Shown: positions 8,527-17,541 of the stretch, in pieces
Layout of the letters: each line of letters opens with the position of its first letter
How positions within the stretch are numbered: position 1 is the first letter of the stretch
Assembly (NCBI GenBank): GCA_001803165.1
Contig: MHAZ01000021.1
Span: 671,009-735,008, forward strand
Direction of reading: 5' to 3'
Source of the DNA: Stygiobacter sp. RIFOXYC2_FULL_38_25
GTDB lineage: Bacteria > Bacteroidota > Ignavibacteria > Ignavibacteriales > Melioribacteraceae
DNA: 64,000 bases
Position numbers and translations under genes: made by a program
Notes under the pieces: model-generated
Database searches by the model: none
What the model saw: the letters and a program-made list of their open reading frames with translations, nothing else
Told to the model about the DNA's origin: nothing

Positions 8527-9845
8527 TGCAAGAATTACCAGCTTATGTTACTAACTATCTCCGCAAATTCGGCGTTACTAAATGGCAGTTAGAGCTAAAC
8601 TCTGAAAAACGATTCCAAAATATTATAGTTATTCCCGCTATTCAAGAAAGCGAGAACCTACCAAAGCTGTTGGCGTCACTCTTGCAGTGTGACAAAAGTA
8701 TGTTTACAAAAACACTTTTCGTTTTTGTGATTAACAATCTTGAATCATCTTCACCGGAAGTGAAAAAAGACAACCTAAGATTGCTTCAATATCTTCGGAA
8801 TGTTTTACGTGGAAATGCTGATGAACTCTCGCAAGAAATTATTTCTGCCGGAATGAACATAGGCGTTGTTGATGCATCATCAGTGGGATTTGAAATGCCG
8901 GAGAAAGATGGCGGTGTAGGCTATGCCAGGAAAATTGGAATGGACTTAGCACTTAACTACTTTGATTATGTTTCGTCCCAACCCAGAATCTTAGTCTGTC
9001 TCGATGCTGACTGCACTGTCTCCCCAAATTATCTTTCCGCGTTAAATGAGATAGCTGAAAAAAAGTATTCAGCCGGATATTTTGAGTACGAGCATATTCT
9101 ACCGGCAGATGATGACGAGAGGTCAGCAATTATTACTTACGAGATATTTTTACGTTATTATGTTCTCGGACTCAAATTAGCCGGATCGTCTTTTGCCTTT
9201 GATACAATTGGCTCAACAATGTATTGCGATGCAGAATCTTACGTGCGAATTGGCGGAATGAATAAGAAAAAAGCTGCTGAAGATTTTTACTTTTTGGAAA
9301 AGTTGGCAAAGATTACGGACATCAATAAAATATCTTCTGCAAAAGTTTATCCATCTTCGCGGCGTTCATGGCGGGTGCCTTTTGGTACAGGTCAACGTAT
9401 CAACCGTTACTTTGCAGGAACGCACAACGAAGATTCGCTCTACGATCCCAAGAGTTTTGATATTCTTAAACAGTGGCTCAAGACGTTTTTCGGTGACGAT
9501 ATTCTGACTGCTGAAAAATATCTCGATCTCGCCGGGCAAATTGATTCTTCGCTATCTGAGTTTCTGCTCAATCAATCTTTCCCTGAAGCGTGGACAAAAA
9601 TCATAAATGAAACCGGTAAATCAGATCAGCTGCAAAAGCAAAAATATTTCTGGTTTGATGGCTTCCGCACACTTAAACTGATTCATTATTTACGCGATAC
9701 TCGTTATCCAATGATTAATATGTTCGAAGCACTGGATCAGCTTCTGGTAAATTATGATGTTAAAGTTGCTCAAAGTAATTTTGTCTCGGATTGGCAAACT
9801 CAATTTGAATATCTGAAAATACTCCGCTATTTTTCCGTAAAATAG
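8526..9845 (+). CDS. GT-A (family 2-like) glycosyltransferase
   Basis: 439 aa soluble protein. The N-terminal half has a GT-A nucleotide-sugar fold: 'IIVIPAIQESENLPKLLASLL' (strand and helix 1), a DADC motif (VCLDADCTVSPNYLSAL) that would hold the metal, and 'GGMNKKKAAEDFYFLEKL' (acceptor/ED segment). The C-terminal half is helical and unassigned. The gene overlaps miaA by 1 bp. Acceptor and donor cannot be read from the sequence. The absence of membrane helices suggests a cytosolic or peripheral glycosyltransferase. Confidence 0.7.
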   Translation: MQELPAYVTNYLRKFGVTKWQLELNSEKRFQNIIVIPAIQESENLPKLLASLLQCDKSMFTKTLFVFVINNLESSSPEVKKDNLRLLQYLRNVLRGNADELSQEIISAGMNIGVVDASSVGFEMPEKDGGVGYARKIGMDLALNYFDYVSSQPRILVCLDADCTVSPNYLSALNEIAEKKYSAGYFEYEHILPADDDERSAIITYEIFLRYYVLGLKLAGSSFAFDTIGSTMYCDAESYVRIGGMNKKKAAEDFYFLEKLAKITDINKISSAKVYPSSRRSWRVPFGTGQRINRYFAGTHNEDSLYDPKSFDILKQWLKTFFGDDILTAEKYLDLAGQIDSSLSEFLLNQSFPEAWTKIINETGKSDQLQKQKYFWFDGFRTLKLIHYLRDTRYPMINMFEALDQLLVNYDVKVAQSNFVSDWQTQFEYLKILRYFSVK

Positions 9846-9903
9846 CTTACTTAGGCACTTATCTACTTTATAATTATATTTCGCCCGCATTTTTGAGAAT
9901 ACA

Positions 9904-10977
9904 ATGGACCTTCACGATAAACTAAAAACAATAAAAGAAAAATATGACAGGATTGACGAACAACTTTCCGATCATAATATAGTTTCAAATCAAGCAAAGC
10001 ATATTGCTCTTGGAAAAGAGAGAAGAGAACTTAGCGAGATTGTTGAAGCATATAAATCTTACGACCAGCTTATCCGCAATATCAATGGAAACCAGGAAAT
10101 AATAGATTCTGCCGAAGATAAAGAGCTTACCGAGATTGCTGAGAACGAATTAAAAGAGCTGAAAGAAAAAAAAATCCAAATGGAAGAGCAGATAAAATTA
10201 TTGCTCATACCAAAAGATCCCGATGATGATAAAAACGTGATTTTTGAAATCCGTGCCGGAACCGGCGGAGATGAAGCCGGGCTTTTCGCCGCAGATCTTT
10301 ACCGCATGTACACAAGATATGCAGAAGTACGCGGCTGGAAAGCAGAAGTAATTGATTACAGCGATACGGGCATTGGCGGTATAAAAGAAGTTGTGTTTAG
10401 CTTAATCGGTCAAAGTGTATATGGCGATTTGAAATTTGAAAGCGGTGTTCACCGCGTTCAGCGTGTGCCGGCAACAGAAGGAAGCGGGCGCGTTCATACA
10501 TCGGCTGCTTCTGTTGTTGTTCTGCCTGAAGTTGAAGACGTAGAAGTTGAAGTAGATCCAAACGATTTGCGTATTGATGTCTTTAGAAGCGGCGGTGCAG
10601 GCGGTCAGAACGTAAACAAAGTTGAAACTGCAATTCGCATCACGCACATTCCTTCCGGATTGGTTGTTCAGTGTCAGGATGAAAGATCGCAATTGAAGAA
10701 TAGACAGAAAGCTATGAAGGTTTTGAAATCGCGTTTGTATGATATGAAAACGCAAGAACAAACGAGCGAAATAGCGGCGCAAAGAAAATCTATGGTTCGT
10801 AAAGGTGATAGAAGCGATAAGATCAGAACATATAATTTTCCTCAGAACAGAGTTACCGATCATAGAATCGGTGTTACACTCTACAATCTCTCGGAAATTA
10901 TTGAAGGGGATTTAAATGAGTTGATCGAAAAACTCAAAATTGCCGATAGAACAGAACGGCTTCAAGCTGCCGTCTGA
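9904..10977 (+). CDS. prfA: Peptide chain release factor 1
   Basis: 357 aa. It terminates translation at UAA and UAG. The peptidyl-tRNA hydrolysis motif GGQ is present (SGGAGGQNVNKVETA, ~residue 232). The stop-codon recognition tripeptide is of PxT type (VPATEGSGRVHTSA), as in RF1 rather than the SPF of RF2. Length and the coiled N-terminal domain match RF1. A strong hairpin follows at 11002-11027. No hemK/prmC gene is adjacent. Confidence 0.97.
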   Translation: MDLHDKLKTIKEKYDRIDEQLSDHNIVSNQAKHIALGKERRELSEIVEAYKSYDQLIRNINGNQEIIDSAEDKELTEIAENELKELKEKKIQMEEQIKLLLIPKDPDDDKNVIFEIRAGTGGDEAGLFAADLYRMYTRYAEVRGWKAEVIDYSDTGIGGIKEVVFSLIGQSVYGDLKFESGVHRVQRVPATEGSGRVHTSAASVVVLPEVEDVEVEVDPNDLRIDVFRSGGAGGQNVNKVETAIRITHIPSGLVVQCQDERSQLKNRQKAMKVLKSRLYDMKTQEQTSEIAAQRKSMVRKGDRSDKIRTYNFPQNRVTDHRIGVTLYNLSEIIEGDLNELIEKLKIADRTERLQAAV

Positions 10978-11001
10978 TTTTTCTTATTAATTTTAAAACA
11001 A

Positions 11002-11027
11002 CAAGAGCCCCGCTCCGGGGACTCTTG
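11002..11027. terminator. Bidirectional hairpin terminator after prfA
   Basis: The near-perfect inverted repeat CAAGAG-CCCCG / CGGGG-A-CTCTTG has a 3-nt loop. Read on the minus strand, the hairpin is followed by TTGTTTT, so it should also stop transcription of the convergent small membrane protein gene. Confidence 0.75.
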
Positions 11028-11045
11028 TAATCTCGCGAGTCTCTT

Positions 11046-11294
11046 CTAATTTTTAACTTGTTCAGCTTCCTTCGATTTGAAGTTATCTAAAAATCTAATT
11101 AGCGCTAATAAAATAAACCCAACAGAAGATAATATTAGATCCTCAGTCTCGAGCCGAAACGACGATTGTGTTCCTAGCCAAAAAGCTAACAGCTTGGTTA
11201 AAAGAAGAATGGATAAAAATAAAAAGAAACCACCAACTCCGTGTAATACTGGCTGTAAAAGGAAATTGGAATAGAAAGTTTTCTTTGCTCTCAT
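11046..11294 (-). CDS. Small two-helix membrane protein, unknown function
   Basis: About 82 aa with two predicted membrane helices: GVGGFFLFLSILLLTKLLAFWL and a second around LILSSVGFILLALIRFL. The ends are basic. The ATG at 11294 is chosen because a very strong AAAGGAGGG site lies 5-6 nt upstream; the longer TTG start at 11318 would place that site inside the gene. I recognise no family. It is transcribed alone, convergent to prfA. Confidence 0.6.
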   Translation of the reverse strand: MRAKKTFYSNFLLQPVLHGVGGFFLFLSILLLTKLLAFWLGTQSSFRLETEDLILSSVGFILLALIRFLDNFKSKEAEQVKN

Positions 11295-11428
11295 GAAGAC
11301 CCTCCTTTCTTCGAGCAATTTCGTTGAACTAAACGAAATAGATTGTGTTCTTTGGCACCCCGAATACCCTCCGGAATCACGGACTGAAACTAATAATTTT
11401 TAGCAGAGAAGAAAAGTTAAATTATTGT

Positions 11429-12412
11429 TTATTTAGTGCGATAAAAGGCGCTCTTGTACGATTTGTTTCCGTTTTTGTCGGCTAAACAATATGAGAAATC
11501 CGGATAGAGGGAATGAGCTCCCATAACTCCATCTTTTCTTAAAGCAACATAGCCAACTTGAATGTCCTCTCCATTCTTGTTTAATTTATTAACACGCTCA
11601 ATTGCAATTTTGCAGGCCTCTTCAGGCGAATAACCTTCACGCATTTTCTCTACAATTAAAAAACAGCCGCAAGAGCGCATAACCCATTCGCCATTGCCGG
11701 TTGCAACAGCTCCACCAACCTCATTATCAACAAAGAGTGCTGCACCAATAATCGGCGAATCGCCGACACGCCCATGAATTTTCCAAGCCATACCGCTTGT
11801 TGAAACTCCGCCGCTCATATTTCCATCTCTGTCAATTGCAAGCAGTCCAATAGTATCGTGATTATTTGGAGAAACCCGGTTGTTATTTTTTATGTTTTTG
11901 CCCTTCCATTCTTCCCAAGCCGCACGTGATTTTTCAGTAAGTAAATCTTCTTCTTTAAAATTATTAGCAAGCGCAAACTTTTTAGCGCCTTCGCCAACCA
12001 GCATAACATGTTTAGTAGTTTGCATTACACTGCGAGCGAGCGAAATTACATGCCGAATATTTTCTACTGCTGCAACGGAACCGGCATTACCGTTCCAATC
12101 CATAATTGAAGCATCAAGAGTTACAATTCCATCTTCATCCGGGAATCCGCCATAGCCTACTGTTGTATTGGTAGGATCGTCCTCGGCAACCATAATGCCT
12201 GCCTCAATAGCGTCCAACGAATTTTTTCCGCTTTGCAGAAGTTCAAAAGTCCGCCATGTGGATTTAAGAGTATTCTCCCAAGTTGAAACCGTAATCAGCC
12301 CGGAAGATTTAACTATCGAGCCGAACAATTTTTGTGGTGTAGATTGGCTCATCAATAATCCGGCTCCGGCAACTGCAGATGTTCTAACAAAAGAACGGCG
12401 GCTAATCTTCAT
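11429..12412 (-). CDS. N4-(beta-N-acetylglucosaminyl)-L-asparaginase (Ntn hydrolase)
   Basis: About 327 aa with a twin-arginine signal (SRRSFVRTSAVAGAGLL), so it is probably exported folded. It belongs to the glycosylasparaginase/isoaspartyl peptidase family, which cleaves the GlcNAc-Asn link or beta-aspartyl bonds after autoproteolysis. The autoprocessing site is visible as NNHDTIGLLAID, where the Thr becomes the N-terminal nucleophile. The downstream 'GGVSTSGMAWKIHGRVGDSPIIGAAL' and 'ATGNGEW' substrate-pocket blocks are also present. The ATG at 12412 lies 1 bp after the stop of the upstream cytidylyltransferase and has GGAG upstream. It is the last gene of the minus-strand glycan locus. It could act on glycosylated asparagine released from surface glycoproteins (inference). 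Confidence 0.88.
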   Translation of the reverse strand: MKISRRSFVRTSAVAGAGLLMSQSTPQKLFGSIVKSSGLITVSTWENTLKSTWRTFELLQSGKNSLDAIEAGIMVAEDDPTNTTVGYGGFPDEDGIVTLDASIMDWNGNAGSVAAVENIRHVISLARSVMQTTKHVMLVGEGAKKFALANNFKEEDLLTEKSRAAWEEWKGKNIKNNNRVSPNNHDTIGLLAIDRDGNMSGGVSTSGMAWKIHGRVGDSPIIGAALFVDNEVGGAVATGNGEWVMRSCGCFLIVEKMREGYSPEEACKIAIERVNKLNKNGEDIQVGYVALRKDGVMGAHSLYPDFSYCLADKNGNKSYKSAFYRTK

Positions 12413-12413
12413 T

Positions 12414-13157
12414 CTACTCTCCAAGTTTTTTCTGCTCAACATGTTGGTTGATTTTTATTAGGTCGGGGTTTTCTGCAAACAGTTTCAGTATATCTTCAAG
12501 TAAAAAGATTTCTTTTTTGTGATATAAAGCATCATAAATAAATTTAATAAGAGCAAAATCCTCTTCGGTATCAACAGTCCACCGGTGAAACGAAAGGTCA
12601 TCCGTATTTAGAAAACTTTTCAGTGAAAATAATTCCGGGTGGCGGTAAATGTAAGGAGTTACGTGCTCTCTTTCGTAATCAAGTTTGGCTTTGTTAAAAA
12701 CGTGTTCTAAAATTTCAAAAGAAAAAATTTCAACATCAAGACCACGTGGAAAAGTGCGCACCATGCCGTTGCTCATGTAATCAACTTTTTCCGATATGTA
12801 CGAATAAATTAAATGGTCAATAACTGTCGGATCAATAACCGGGCAATCTGCTGTAACTCTTATAATTGTGCCGGCATTATATTTCTTGGCGGCTTCGTAG
12901 TAGCGGCTCAGTACATCATCCGAACTGCCGCGATAAAAAGGAATATTATATTCCTCACAGAAAGCTTGAATGGAATCGTCTTCGGGAAGAATTGTGGTAG
13001 CAATTATTATATCATCAACTTTTTTTGAATAACATATTCTATTCCAAACATGCCAGAGAATAGGTTTGCCGCAAAACTCTCTAAGTACTTTGCCGGGAAG
13101 CCTTGTTGAACCGGTTCGTGCTTGAATGATAACTTTAGTGAAAAACTCCAAACTCAA
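12414..13157 (-). CDS. SpsF-like cytidylyltransferase, candidate CMP-pseudaminic acid synthetase
   Basis: 247 aa. It has the N-terminal nucleotide-binding signature of CMP-sugar synthetases of the SpsF type (IIQARTGSTRLPGKVL) and the metal-binding region 'IIRVTADCPVIDP'. This family activates acidic sugars with CTP. No canonical pseF (GGSKRIP signature) is present in the locus, so this gene probably supplies the final CMP-activation step. It starts at a TTG 13 bp after the upstream gene; I see no better ATG before the signature. It may instead serve another acidic sugar or act as a different NTP-transferase. Confidence 0.75.
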   Translation of the reverse strand: MSLEFFTKVIIQARTGSTRLPGKVLREFCGKPILWHVWNRICYSKKVDDIIIATTILPEDDSIQAFCEEYNIPFYRGSSDDVLSRYYEAAKKYNAGTIIRVTADCPVIDPTVIDHLIYSYISEKVDYMSNGMVRTFPRGLDVEIFSFEILEHVFNKAKLDYEREHVTPYIYRHPELFSLKSFLNTDDLSFHRWTVDTEEDFALIKFIYDALYHKKEIFLLEDILKLFAENPDLIKINQHVEQKKLGE

Positions 13158-13170
13158 CCTTATAATAAAA

Positions 13171-14454
13171 TTATTTAATTGTTAGATCGCCAACAGCAAT
13201 TGCCAATTTCCCGTTGACTATACCAGTATAATATAACTTATAACTATTTCCAATTTGCAAAATGTTTGGATATCTAACTTCGCTTGACCAATACCTATAA
13301 GTATTATCTTTTGTAAATACCGGATTGCCGGTGGATTTTGTCCACGAGATTCCGTCTGTAGAAGTGGCGGTTCCAAAAGCTAAGTTTCCAAGCGAGCCGT
13401 AAACTAATAAGAATTTTGATCCGTATTTAATTACGCTACAGCCATTTGGGTTTGGTTCTTCCCATGATTCGGACATTGGTAAGATATTTTCCGTTACAAC
13501 AGTCCAATTCCCCCCATCTTGCGAAGTAGCAACTGAAATGCCCCAGACATTTTGCGATGCGTTCAAATTGGTGTACGAAAAATAAAGGTAGTATGTTGAA
13601 TTTATTTTGATCAGACTATTTGGTGCTACTCGTTTGCCAAGAATCTTAATTAAAGGAGAGGGTCTTTTAACCCAATATATTCCATCATATGAATCTGCTG
13701 CACCAATATAAGAATCGCCATCTCTGCTTGTCGCACCAACATAATACATAGTGTAGAGTCCGTTTTCGTAATTGATTGGTCCGGCGTGAACTCCATACTG
13801 ATCCCATGCCCCGGAATAGCCACGCTCTAACACTGGAGATGATACAATTTTATTCCAACGCAAACCATCAATAGATTCGGCATATTCAACATCATACGAC
13901 CTGTCATTATACCACTTACCATACCACATTTTGTATTTATAACCATCAAATCTTACGAATGGACTAAAGACACCATTGAGATTTGCAGCCGAAAAATTAC
14001 TTGTCGTTATTATTGGGTTACCTGAAAAATCATTAACCAAAAAACTTGATCCCCACTTAACCGTTATGTCAACAGCTCCTGTCGGGAGAAGTGTAACATC
14101 AGACTTTGTAATTACATTCTGTAGAACATAAATTTTTGTTGTTCCATAATAAATAGTAACTCCAGATTGATCAAATGCCCATACTTTCAACTGCCAAGTT
14201 CCGGGAACAACACTGTTAAAAGTAAGATTTGTGGTGGACAAAGAAGAAATATAGCTGTTAACCATAATCGAGTCGTAACCTGCTCTGCTCAAGGATGCAA
14301 CTAATAAATAAGCTTCCTGCGGAATGGCGGTTTTGTCCAAACTGATAACAACTTTTCCACGTTCATTCTCTTGTGAAGTTAGCCATGCTTCGTCTTTGCA
14401 TGAAACAAGGGTGATGCAAATTAATACAGATACGGCAAGAATAAAATTTTTCAT
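13171..14454 (-). CDS. Lipoprotein with predicted five-bladed beta-propeller (glycoside-hydrolase-like)
   Basis: About 427 aa. A lipoprotein signal (MKNFILAVSVLICITLVSC, lipobox LVSC) is followed by an Ig-like N-terminal domain (~25-130). A repetitive C-terminal region has five related blades, each with a 'YKMWYGK...YAESIDGLRW', 'YTMYYVG...AADSYDGIYW' or 'YLYFSYT...VATSQDGGNW' pattern. Blades of this kind occur in GH32/43/68-type propellers and related glycan-binding proteins. I cannot identify catalytic acids with confidence. The ATG at 14454 is chosen for its AAGGGGA ribosome binding site. It lies between pseI and the cytidylyltransferase gene, so a role in surface-glycan processing or binding is plausible. 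Confidence 0.6.
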   Translation of the reverse strand: MKNFILAVSVLICITLVSCKDEAWLTSQENERGKVVISLDKTAIPQEAYLLVASLSRAGYDSIMVNSYISSLSTTNLTFNSVVPGTWQLKVWAFDQSGVTIYYGTTKIYVLQNVITKSDVTLLPTGAVDITVKWGSSFLVNDFSGNPIITTSNFSAANLNGVFSPFVRFDGYKYKMWYGKWYNDRSYDVEYAESIDGLRWNKIVSSPVLERGYSGAWDQYGVHAGPINYENGLYTMYYVGATSRDGDSYIGAADSYDGIYWVKRPSPLIKILGKRVAPNSLIKINSTYYLYFSYTNLNASQNVWGISVATSQDGGNWTVVTENILPMSESWEEPNPNGCSVIKYGSKFLLVYGSLGNLAFGTATSTDGISWTKSTGNPVFTKDNTYRYWSSEVRYPNILQIGNSYKLYYTGIVNGKLAIAVGDLTIK

Positions 14455-14482
14455 AGTTCCCCTTAAATAAAGTTGTCGGTAA

Positions 14483-15538
14483 TTAATCATTTAGTGATAC
14501 GATTTCAACAGTAATAGGATTGCCTCTTTTTACATTACAGAGAGATTTTTTTCCTAAAATTTTTGGCAGATACTTTGGTGACAAACCATCAGCCGGACGA
14601 ATAGAACGCACATTTTCTTCCGTTAATACTTCTCCGGCTTTAATATCCTTTACGGCGAACAATGACCTTGAAAAATGTCTGCTCTTTTTAATCTTTTCCG
14701 TTAAATCGAAAGATACTGTGCCCAACGATTTTTCAACGTCTCTAATAGCAGTAACCATTTGTTTGAATTCTGTAGGCTCCAAAGAAAATGAAGAATCGGG
14801 TCCGCCAATAGCCTTATCAAGAATAAAATGCTTTTCTATTATTTTCGCACCTAATGCTACTGCAGTAATAGGAACCGTAGTTCCCATTGTGTGATCTGAT
14901 AAGCCGGTAATAACGTTGTATTTTTCTTTTAAGTAAGGTATCGTAACTAAATTTGCCTCTTCGATATGAGCAGGATATTCAGAAGTACATTTTAGCAGAA
15001 CAATTTGACCATTGCCTACTTTTTTACACGCCTCAACAGCATCGCTTATTTCTTCTTCGGTTGCTATTCCAGTTGAGATTAAAACCGGCTTGCCTTTTGA
15101 AGCAACATATTCAATCAAAGGAAGATCAACAATTTCAAATGAAGCAATTTTATAAGCGGGTACATTCATTTGCTCAAGAAAATCCACTGCCGTTTTATCA
15201 AAAGGGGAAGAGAAGCAAATAAGCCCAATTTTTTCTGCGTATTCTTTTAGCTTTGGCTGCCATTCCCATGGTGTATAAGCTTGTTTGTAAAGTTTGTAAA
15301 GAGTCGTCCCGTCCCAGATGGTGTCTTGCTTAATCTGAAAATAATCGTTGTCGCAGTCAAGAGTAATTGTATCGGCGGTATATGTTTGCAGTTTAACAGC
15401 ATCGGCTCCACATTCCTTAATTGCATCAATGCTTCTTAAGGCTATATCGAAATCTTGATTATGGTTGGCTGAAAGCTCGGCAATAATAAATGTATTTGAT
15501 TTGTCGTCAACTATTTTTTCTGCTATCTCAATTTTCAT
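14483..15538 (-). CDS. pseI: Pseudaminic acid synthase
   Basis: 351 aa. It condenses 2,4-diacetamido-2,4,6-trideoxy-L-altrose with phosphoenolpyruvate to give pseudaminic acid. It has the NeuB/PseI TIM barrel (FIIAELSANHNQDFDIAL, DAVKLQTYTADTITLD, CFSSPFDKTAVDFLE, GLSDHTMG, IIEKHFILDK) followed by the C-terminal SAF antifreeze-like domain (FAVKDIKAGEVLTEENVRSIRP). The 'TYTADTITLD' block and the DxxF residues after it match PseI rather than sialic acid NeuB. The gene overlaps the upstream GNAT by 11 bp. Confidence 0.93.
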   Translation of the reverse strand: MKIEIAEKIVDDKSNTFIIAELSANHNQDFDIALRSIDAIKECGADAVKLQTYTADTITLDCDNDYFQIKQDTIWDGTTLYKLYKQAYTPWEWQPKLKEYAEKIGLICFSSPFDKTAVDFLEQMNVPAYKIASFEIVDLPLIEYVASKGKPVLISTGIATEEEISDAVEACKKVGNGQIVLLKCTSEYPAHIEEANLVTIPYLKEKYNVITGLSDHTMGTTVPITAVALGAKIIEKHFILDKAIGGPDSSFSLEPTEFKQMVTAIRDVEKSLGTVSFDLTEKIKKSRHFSRSLFAVKDIKAGEVLTEENVRSIRPADGLSPKYLPKILGKKSLCNVKRGNPITVEIVSLND

Positions 15539-16061
15539 TATTTCTTACCAATTTAAAAACTAAAAACTCGTTATTGTTAATTGATTCTTTATGAGAGTAT
15601 ATATAACCGGCTTTGATAAACGTATTAAGAGAGGCTTCGTTGTCTTTATTGATTTTTGCCACAATATTTTTCACTTGAGGATAATTCTTAAAAAATAGCC
15701 CGGCTGAATGTATTAGTATGTCGGCAGACAAACCTTTTCCCCTAAACTCTTTAGTAATACTGATTCCGATGGTTGTTTCTTTTTCACTAACATCAAACCT
15801 AATTTGACCAATGAATAAATTTTCCGGCGTAAAGGCTAGTAAATAAAAGCAATTATTATCGCAAAGCTTATTAGGAAGCCATTTTAAATGATTTTCCCAC
15901 ATGATCTTCTTTTGATTTATAGAGTTTTCACGTACAAGGTTTTCATTTGAAAGATCGAATATTGGTTTCGCATCTTCTATCGTTGCCTTGCGCAAATAGA
16001 ATTTAATTGCACCTTTTGTGGAGAAAAGAAATTTGTCAACGTTTTTAGTATAGTTTTCCAT
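15528..16061 (-). CDS. GNAT acetyltransferase, PseH-like
   Basis: About 177 aa GNAT-fold N-acetyltransferase (LRKATIEDAKPIFDL...FIGQIRFDV...ISITKEFRGKGLSADIL, with the acetyl-CoA loop RGKGLS). In a pse cluster the expected role is N4-acetylation of the UDP-4-amino sugar (the PseH step). It is clearly related to the C-terminal domain of the adjacent PseG protein, suggesting a duplication. The ATG at 16061, 10 bp after the pseG stop and preceded by AAAGG, is preferred over a TTG at 16100 that would overlap pseG. Which of the two acetyltransferases is functional as PseH is not determinable here. Confidence 0.8.
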   Translation of the reverse strand: MENYTKNVDKFLFSTKGAIKFYLRKATIEDAKPIFDLSNENLVRENSINQKKIMWENHLKWLPNKLCDNNCFYLLAFTPENLFIGQIRFDVSEKETTIGISITKEFRGKGLSADILIHSAGLFFKNYPQVKNIVAKINKDNEASLNTFIKAGYIYSHKESINNNEFLVFKLVRNNEN

Positions 16062-16071
16062 CAATGTGCCT

Positions 16072-17541
16072 TTATCTCGGTCTGGATAACTTACACACAA
16101 TAACTTCTTGATTGTTAATAGTTTCTTTTTCTGTTATAACGTAGCCGGCTTGTGTAAAAATTCCTAGAGATAGAGAATCCTGCGGTTTTACATAAGCAAG
16201 AATATAGCCGACGTTTGGCTTTTCATGAAAACATTTGAAAGAAGCATTGAAAACAACAAGTTTAGTATTTCCTTTACCGCGCCAATCGGAATGAATGCTT
16301 ACGCTAATTTCCGCGAAATAGCCTTTTACATCAAACCTAATTTGTCCAATAAACTGATCTGTGGTTGTGAACGAAAGCAGGAAATAGCAATCATCATCCA
16401 TTAATTTGCCGCTGAACCAATCTAAATAATCGCCCCACTTAAGAGGCATTTCGTAAACGGAATTTGCTCTAATTAGTTTATCGCTAAGTAAATTAAAAAG
16501 TAATGAGGAATCTTTACTGATTACGGTTCTGAAATAGAAACCGCTTTTAGCAGAGTACTTCTCTAGCAAGAATTGAATTACACGTTTAGCGCCGCTTCCA
16601 TCAACCTTTTGTCTGCCGATTTTAGAAATGATTTCTCTGGGCTGTTTCTTCCGCAGATTGCTAATGAGAAGGAGTATTCGGTTTTCCAGATTTGGCTGTG
16701 CATGAGTTAATTCTGCCGGAAGAAATTTTTCCTTGATCCAGCCATTCATGTGTAGAGTTTGATTTTCGGCAACTGAAATTGCAATTGTAGGCACGCCAAC
16801 ACGCGCAAGCTCAACTATTGTTTGTCCGCCGGTTGTAATTGCCAAGTCGCTATCATACATGCACTTTACAAGTTCTTGCGGAGACGGCGCTTTATAAATT
16901 TCAGTGTTCTCATCCTTAGCTTGTTCAATTTGATCTTCGTTGTTGAAACCGCTTCCAACAATTACACGCTTTCGTACGTTAGGAAAATTTCTAACTAAGA
17001 GGCGTAAAATTCTTGGCGTAAAGTTTTCAACATCCTGTCCGCCAAAAGTCAGCAAGATGTTTTGTATATCAAGCCGGAATGGACGTTCGCCAACTTCCCA
17101 AAATTCTTTTCTGATTGACGCATACTTTGTGCCGAGCAGTAAAGTTCTGTCGGCTCTAGGCAAATAACCAAGCGATTCGGCATTTATTGATCCGTTCACA
17201 ATAGTTCCGACCGGATAATCAACACGGACAAAATCATCAATAAAAACGGGGTACGGTGTAACTAATGAAATGCGATTGTAAAATTCTTTTGGTGCTATGT
17301 ATGAATCAACAATTACAACATCGCTGTTGTGAATCTTTCTAAAAAGAGTGTCCTGGTTTTCAAGCCAATCAATAATCTCATAATTTGTTTCCGAGAGGAA
17401 TGAAACGCTTCCTTCATCTCCATTAACGTAAAATGTTGGAATGACATTTCGAATTTCAAAAGCCTGATATAGGGAAAGGCAGCGGGTAATGTGTCCGTAG
17501 CCGGTTTTGTTGTAGCCTTCTGTAATTATCGAAACTTTCAT
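16072..17541 (-). CDS. pseG: PseG UDP-sugar hydrolase fused to a GNAT acetyltransferase
   Basis: 489 aa. Residues ~1-330 match PseG, which releases UDP from UDP-2,4-diacetamido-2,4,6-trideoxy-L-altrose. The region has the N-terminal GYGHITRCL loop bearing the catalytic His, 'LLTFGGQDVEN', and the UDP-binding 'AITTGGQTIVELARVGVPTIAI'. Residues ~335-489 form a GNAT domain (FIGQIRFDVKGYFAEISVSIHSDWRGKGN). The fusion would join the N4-acetylation and UDP-hydrolysis steps in one chain. The start overlaps pseC by 4 bp. The domain assignment is firm; coupling of activities is inference. Confidence 0.88.
   Translation of the reverse strand: MKVSIITEGYNKTGYGHITRCLSLYQAFEIRNVIPTFYVNGDEGSVSFLSETNYEIIDWLENQDTLFRKIHNSDVVIVDSYIAPKEFYNRISLVTPYPVFIDDFVRVDYPVGTIVNGSINAESLGYLPRADRTLLLGTKYASIRKEFWEVGERPFRLDIQNILLTFGGQDVENFTPRILRLLVRNFPNVRKRVIVGSGFNNEDQIEQAKDENTEIYKAPSPQELVKCMYDSDLAITTGGQTIVELARVGVPTIAISVAENQTLHMNGWIKEKFLPAELTHAQPNLENRILLLISNLRKKQPREIISKIGRQKVDGSGAKRVIQFLLEKYSAKSGFYFRTVISKDSSLLFNLLSDKLIRANSVYEMPLKWGDYLDWFSGKLMDDDCYFLLSFTTTDQFIGQIRFDVKGYFAEISVSIHSDWRGKGNTKLVVFNASFKCFHEKPNVGYILAYVKPQDSLSLGIFTQAGYVITEKETINNQEVIVCKLSRPR

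Noticed and set aside
10402..10863. Antisense frame opposite prfA
   Set aside because: It has no ribosome binding site or recognisable domain and lies fully within a conserved gene.
16062..16100. TTG start at 16100 for the stand-alone GNAT, overlapping pseG
   Set aside because: ATG 16061 follows the pseG stop by 10 bp with AAAGG upstream and still covers the whole GNAT fold.
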